From NCBI GenBank assembly GCA_030606095.1, contig JAUWHC010000197.1:1-5863 (forward strand): a stretch of DNA of 5,863 nucleotides. The letters run 5' to 3'. This stretch comes from Promethearchaeota archaeon. GTDB taxonomy: Archaea > Asgardarchaeota > Lokiarchaeia > Sigyniarchaeales > SOKP01. The notes under the pieces were generated by a model. It did no database searches. It had not been told where the DNA came from and worked only from the letters and a program-made list of their open reading frames with translations. Each line of letters begins with the position of its first letter. Positions within the stretch are counted from its first letter, which is position 1. The position numbers and the translations under genes are program-made. Positions 5,108 to 5,863 of the stretch are shown in pieces.

Positions 5108-5458
5108 ATGTCAAGTTTAAGCGAACTGTTTAAGGAGTGGAACGAGCTAAATAATAAAGCTGGAGCATCCATGGGTCAATTTGATTTTTCGACAATAAAA
5201 GAAATTCGCAAAGAGCAATCGAAACTCGAAAATTTAATATTTGAAATATTAAAAAAGCATGCGTCCGATGAAATTTTAAAGATTCTACCGGAAGAATGCG
5301 GTGAAATGGAAATGGGATATGAGGTAAATGGAAGCATTTTTTATTTCGTGATGCTGGATCCTGAATTTATAGATGACGAAGAAACAAAACTTTTAGCAAT
5401 TACCATTAACCTCAAAAACAAGGTTGATTTAATTAAGGATTTCGAAATTAAAGATTAA
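5108..5458 (+). CDS. Small acidic protein of unknown function
   Basis: A 116-residue soluble protein that I do not recognise. Residues 1-60 look helical: SSLSELFKEWNELNNKAG, a short break near G23-F27, then STIKEIRKEQSKLENLIFEILKKHASDEILKIL. Residues 65-112 look like a small beta sheet: EMEMGYEVNGSIFYFVMLDP, then KLLAITINLKNKVDLIKDFEI, with an acidic turn (EFIDDEE, 86-92) between. It has no cysteine pairs (C64 only), no signal peptide and no membrane segment. The helix-then-sheet layout with a conserved-looking D84-P85 resembles small cytoplasmic archaeal proteins or single-domain adaptors, but I can name no family. Codon use matches the AT-rich neighbours, so it is probably a resident gene. 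The ATG is the natural start. Confidence 0.75.
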   Translation: MSSLSELFKEWNELNNKAGASMGQFDFSTIKEIRKEQSKLENLIFEILKKHASDEILKILPEECGEMEMGYEVNGSIFYFVMLDPEFIDDEETKLLAITINLKNKVDLIKDFEIKD

Positions 5459-5479
5459 TTAAAAAAAAAGAAGCAATAA

Positions 5480-5491
5480 AGTCTTTTCTTA
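5480..5491 (+). terminator. Weak T-rich terminator after the acidic protein gene
   Basis: AGTCTTTTCTTA follows the stop by about 21 bases. It is short and interrupted, so readthrough into the following spacer is possible. Confidence 0.25.
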
Positions 5492-5501
5492 CCCACGACC
5501 A

Positions 5502-5509
5502 TTTAAATA
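5502..5509 (+). promoter_or_regulatory. Strong TATA box inside the 5459-5715 spacer
   Basis: TTTAAATA stands out because it is flanked by the least AT-rich part of the spacer (ACCCACGACC on its left). It predicts initiation near 5531-5533, a few bases before an ATG at 5536 and about 180 bases before the next large gene. Transcription from here would therefore give a long leader or a small RNA. Confidence 0.5.
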
Positions 5510-5535
5510 CTTTTAACAAGGTATTTTCTTGGTAG

Positions 5536-5580
5536 ATGGAGCAATTTAATAATTTTAAGAAAATCCTCCTTAAAATCTGA
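5536..5580 (+). CDS. Possible 14-residue leader peptide (MEQFNNFKKILLKI)
   Basis: An ATG lies about 30 bases downstream of the TATA box at 5502-5509, close to the predicted transcription start, so it could be read as a nearly leaderless message. The 14 codons end with TGA at 5578-5580, immediately before the hairpin at 5581-5612. The peptide is a basic amphipathic sequence with no run of a regulated amino acid. Its position suggests a leader peptide controlling the downstream structure, but an ORF this short can occur by chance. Confidence 0.25.
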   Translation: MEQFNNFKKILLKI

Positions 5581-5612
5581 AAAGGGTTTGTTTAATTACA
5601 TTTAACCTCTTT
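5581..5612 (+). promoter_or_regulatory. Hairpin carrying an anti-Shine-Dalgarno segment
   Basis: AAAGGGTT (5581-5588) pairs with AACCTCTTT (5604-5612) as two 4-bp blocks with one bulged T, leaving a 15-base loop. The right arm, ACCTCTTT at 5605-5612, is also a perfect 8-base complement of the Shine-Dalgarno AAAGAGGT at 5701-5708. The two pairings exclude each other, as in translational attenuators: hairpin formed leaves the ribosome site free; hairpin open lets the segment mask it. Confidence 0.35.
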
Positions 5613-5700
5613 CTTATTGAAATGTAGAAATACCAAGAATTAAATACGAAACTAATAATTTATTATTTGGCTTATAATGCCCAAATTGATAAAACTATTA

Positions 5701-5708
5701 AAAGAGGT
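5701..5708 (+). promoter_or_regulatory. Shine-Dalgarno of the 5716 gene
   Basis: AAAGAGGT ends seven bases before the ATG at 5716. It is the clearest ribosome site in the window, where most genes appear leaderless, and it fixes the start of the truncated gene. Confidence 0.65.
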
Positions 5709-5715
5709 ATAATTT

Positions 5716-5863
5716 ATGTCGGAAAATGAAATTAAAAACCAAATTAATTTAAAAAAGGATGAAATAAGTAAAATTGAAGAAGAATTTAAAGAGAAAAGTT
5801 CTTCTATTAAAAATGAAGTTGAGGGGAAGTATAATCCTAAAATTAATGAAAATAATTATAAAT
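5716..5863 (+). CDS. N-terminus of a charged helical protein, cut by the window edge
   Basis: Only the first 49 codons are present, and the frame is open to the right edge. The visible part (MSENEIKNQINLKKDEISKIEEEFKEKSSSIKNEVEGKY...) is rich in lysine, glutamate, isoleucine and asparagine, with hydrophobic residues spaced three and four apart (I6, I10, L12, I17, I20, F24, I31, V35), so it should form an amphipathic helix or coiled coil. Such a start occurs in prefoldin-like, peripheral-stalk and other coiled-coil proteins, and I cannot choose among them. Codon use is extremely AT-rich like its neighbours. The ATG is set by a good Shine-Dalgarno, and the upstream spacer may regulate it. Confidence 0.7.
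   Translation, partial: MSENEIKNQINLKKDEISKIEEEFKEKSSSIKNEVEGKYNPKINENNYK

Larger units (their letters stand above)
5521..5647. repeat. Long-range inverted repeat in the spacer
   Basis: TTCTTGGTA (5526-5534) is perfectly complementary to TACCAAGAA (5631-5639). A further GTATT at 5521-5525 can pair with AATAC at 5643-5647 if three bases (5640-5642) bulge out. The two arms bracket the leader peptide and the inner hairpin. If transcription starts near 5532 only part of the left arm would be in the RNA, so a full stem would need readthrough from the left, or the repeat acts as DNA. Confidence 0.35.

Noticed and set aside
1..5863. tRNA, rRNA, insertion-sequence ends, integrase, toxin-antitoxin or defence gene pairs
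   Set aside because: I read both strands for these and saw no cloverleaf, transposase motif, terminal repeat or paired small genes; the strand changes also argue against one multi-gene system.

Overview
The window is AT-rich and compact. It reads as archaeal chromosomal DNA: TATA-like boxes of the TTTAAATA/TTAAATAT type, several of them spaced about 25-30 bases before a start codon as in leaderless archaeal transcripts; T-run terminators; two TTG starts; and a small zinc-ribbon protein with one C-terminal membrane helix. The composition and the mix of GNAT acetyltransferases and lysine-rich coiled-coil proteins would fit an Asgard (Lokiarchaeia-like) genome. That placement is an inference from style, since there is no rRNA or marker gene here.

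Layout from left to right: (1) 10-783 (+), an unrecognised protein ending in a tandem 21-bp/7-residue repeat that encodes a charged helix; its first half is visibly richer in G+C than its neighbours. (2) A spacer with a 33-base hairpin. (3) 978-1499 (+), a single-domain RimJ/RimL-like GNAT acetyltransferase with a TTG start, tail to tail with (4) 1518-2459 (-), a DUF1028 Ntn-hydrolase-like protein with a C-terminal TPR-like region. (5) 2621-3568 (+), a two-domain GNAT protein whose first domain keeps the acetyl-CoA loop, convergent with (6) 3685-4623 (-), a two-domain GNAT protein whose second domain keeps a variant loop. (7) 4748-5020 (+), the zinc-ribbon membrane protein, and (8) 5108-5458 (+), a small acidic unknown protein. 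(9) A 257-base spacer, then (10) the start of a lysine/glutamate-rich helical protein at 5716 that runs off the right edge.

The genes do not form an obvious operon: strand changes four times, and most genes seem to have their own promoter. Three GNAT proteins carrying five GNAT-type domains surround one Ntn-type hydrolase, which gives a loose protein/small-molecule modification theme but no demonstrable pathway.

I see no clear new defence or mobile system. The best lead is the spacer at 5459-5715. It holds a strong TATA box, a possible leaderless 14-codon leader peptide, a hairpin right after that peptide's stop, and an 8-base segment (5605-5612) that is perfectly complementary to the Shine-Dalgarno of the next gene (5701-5708) and also forms one arm of the hairpin. 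This is the layout of a translational attenuator or riboswitch-like element. Second-rank leads are a 19-bp perfect palindrome between divergent genes (4663-4681), and a 7-codon upstream ORF whose stop overlaps a TTG start (2601-2624).
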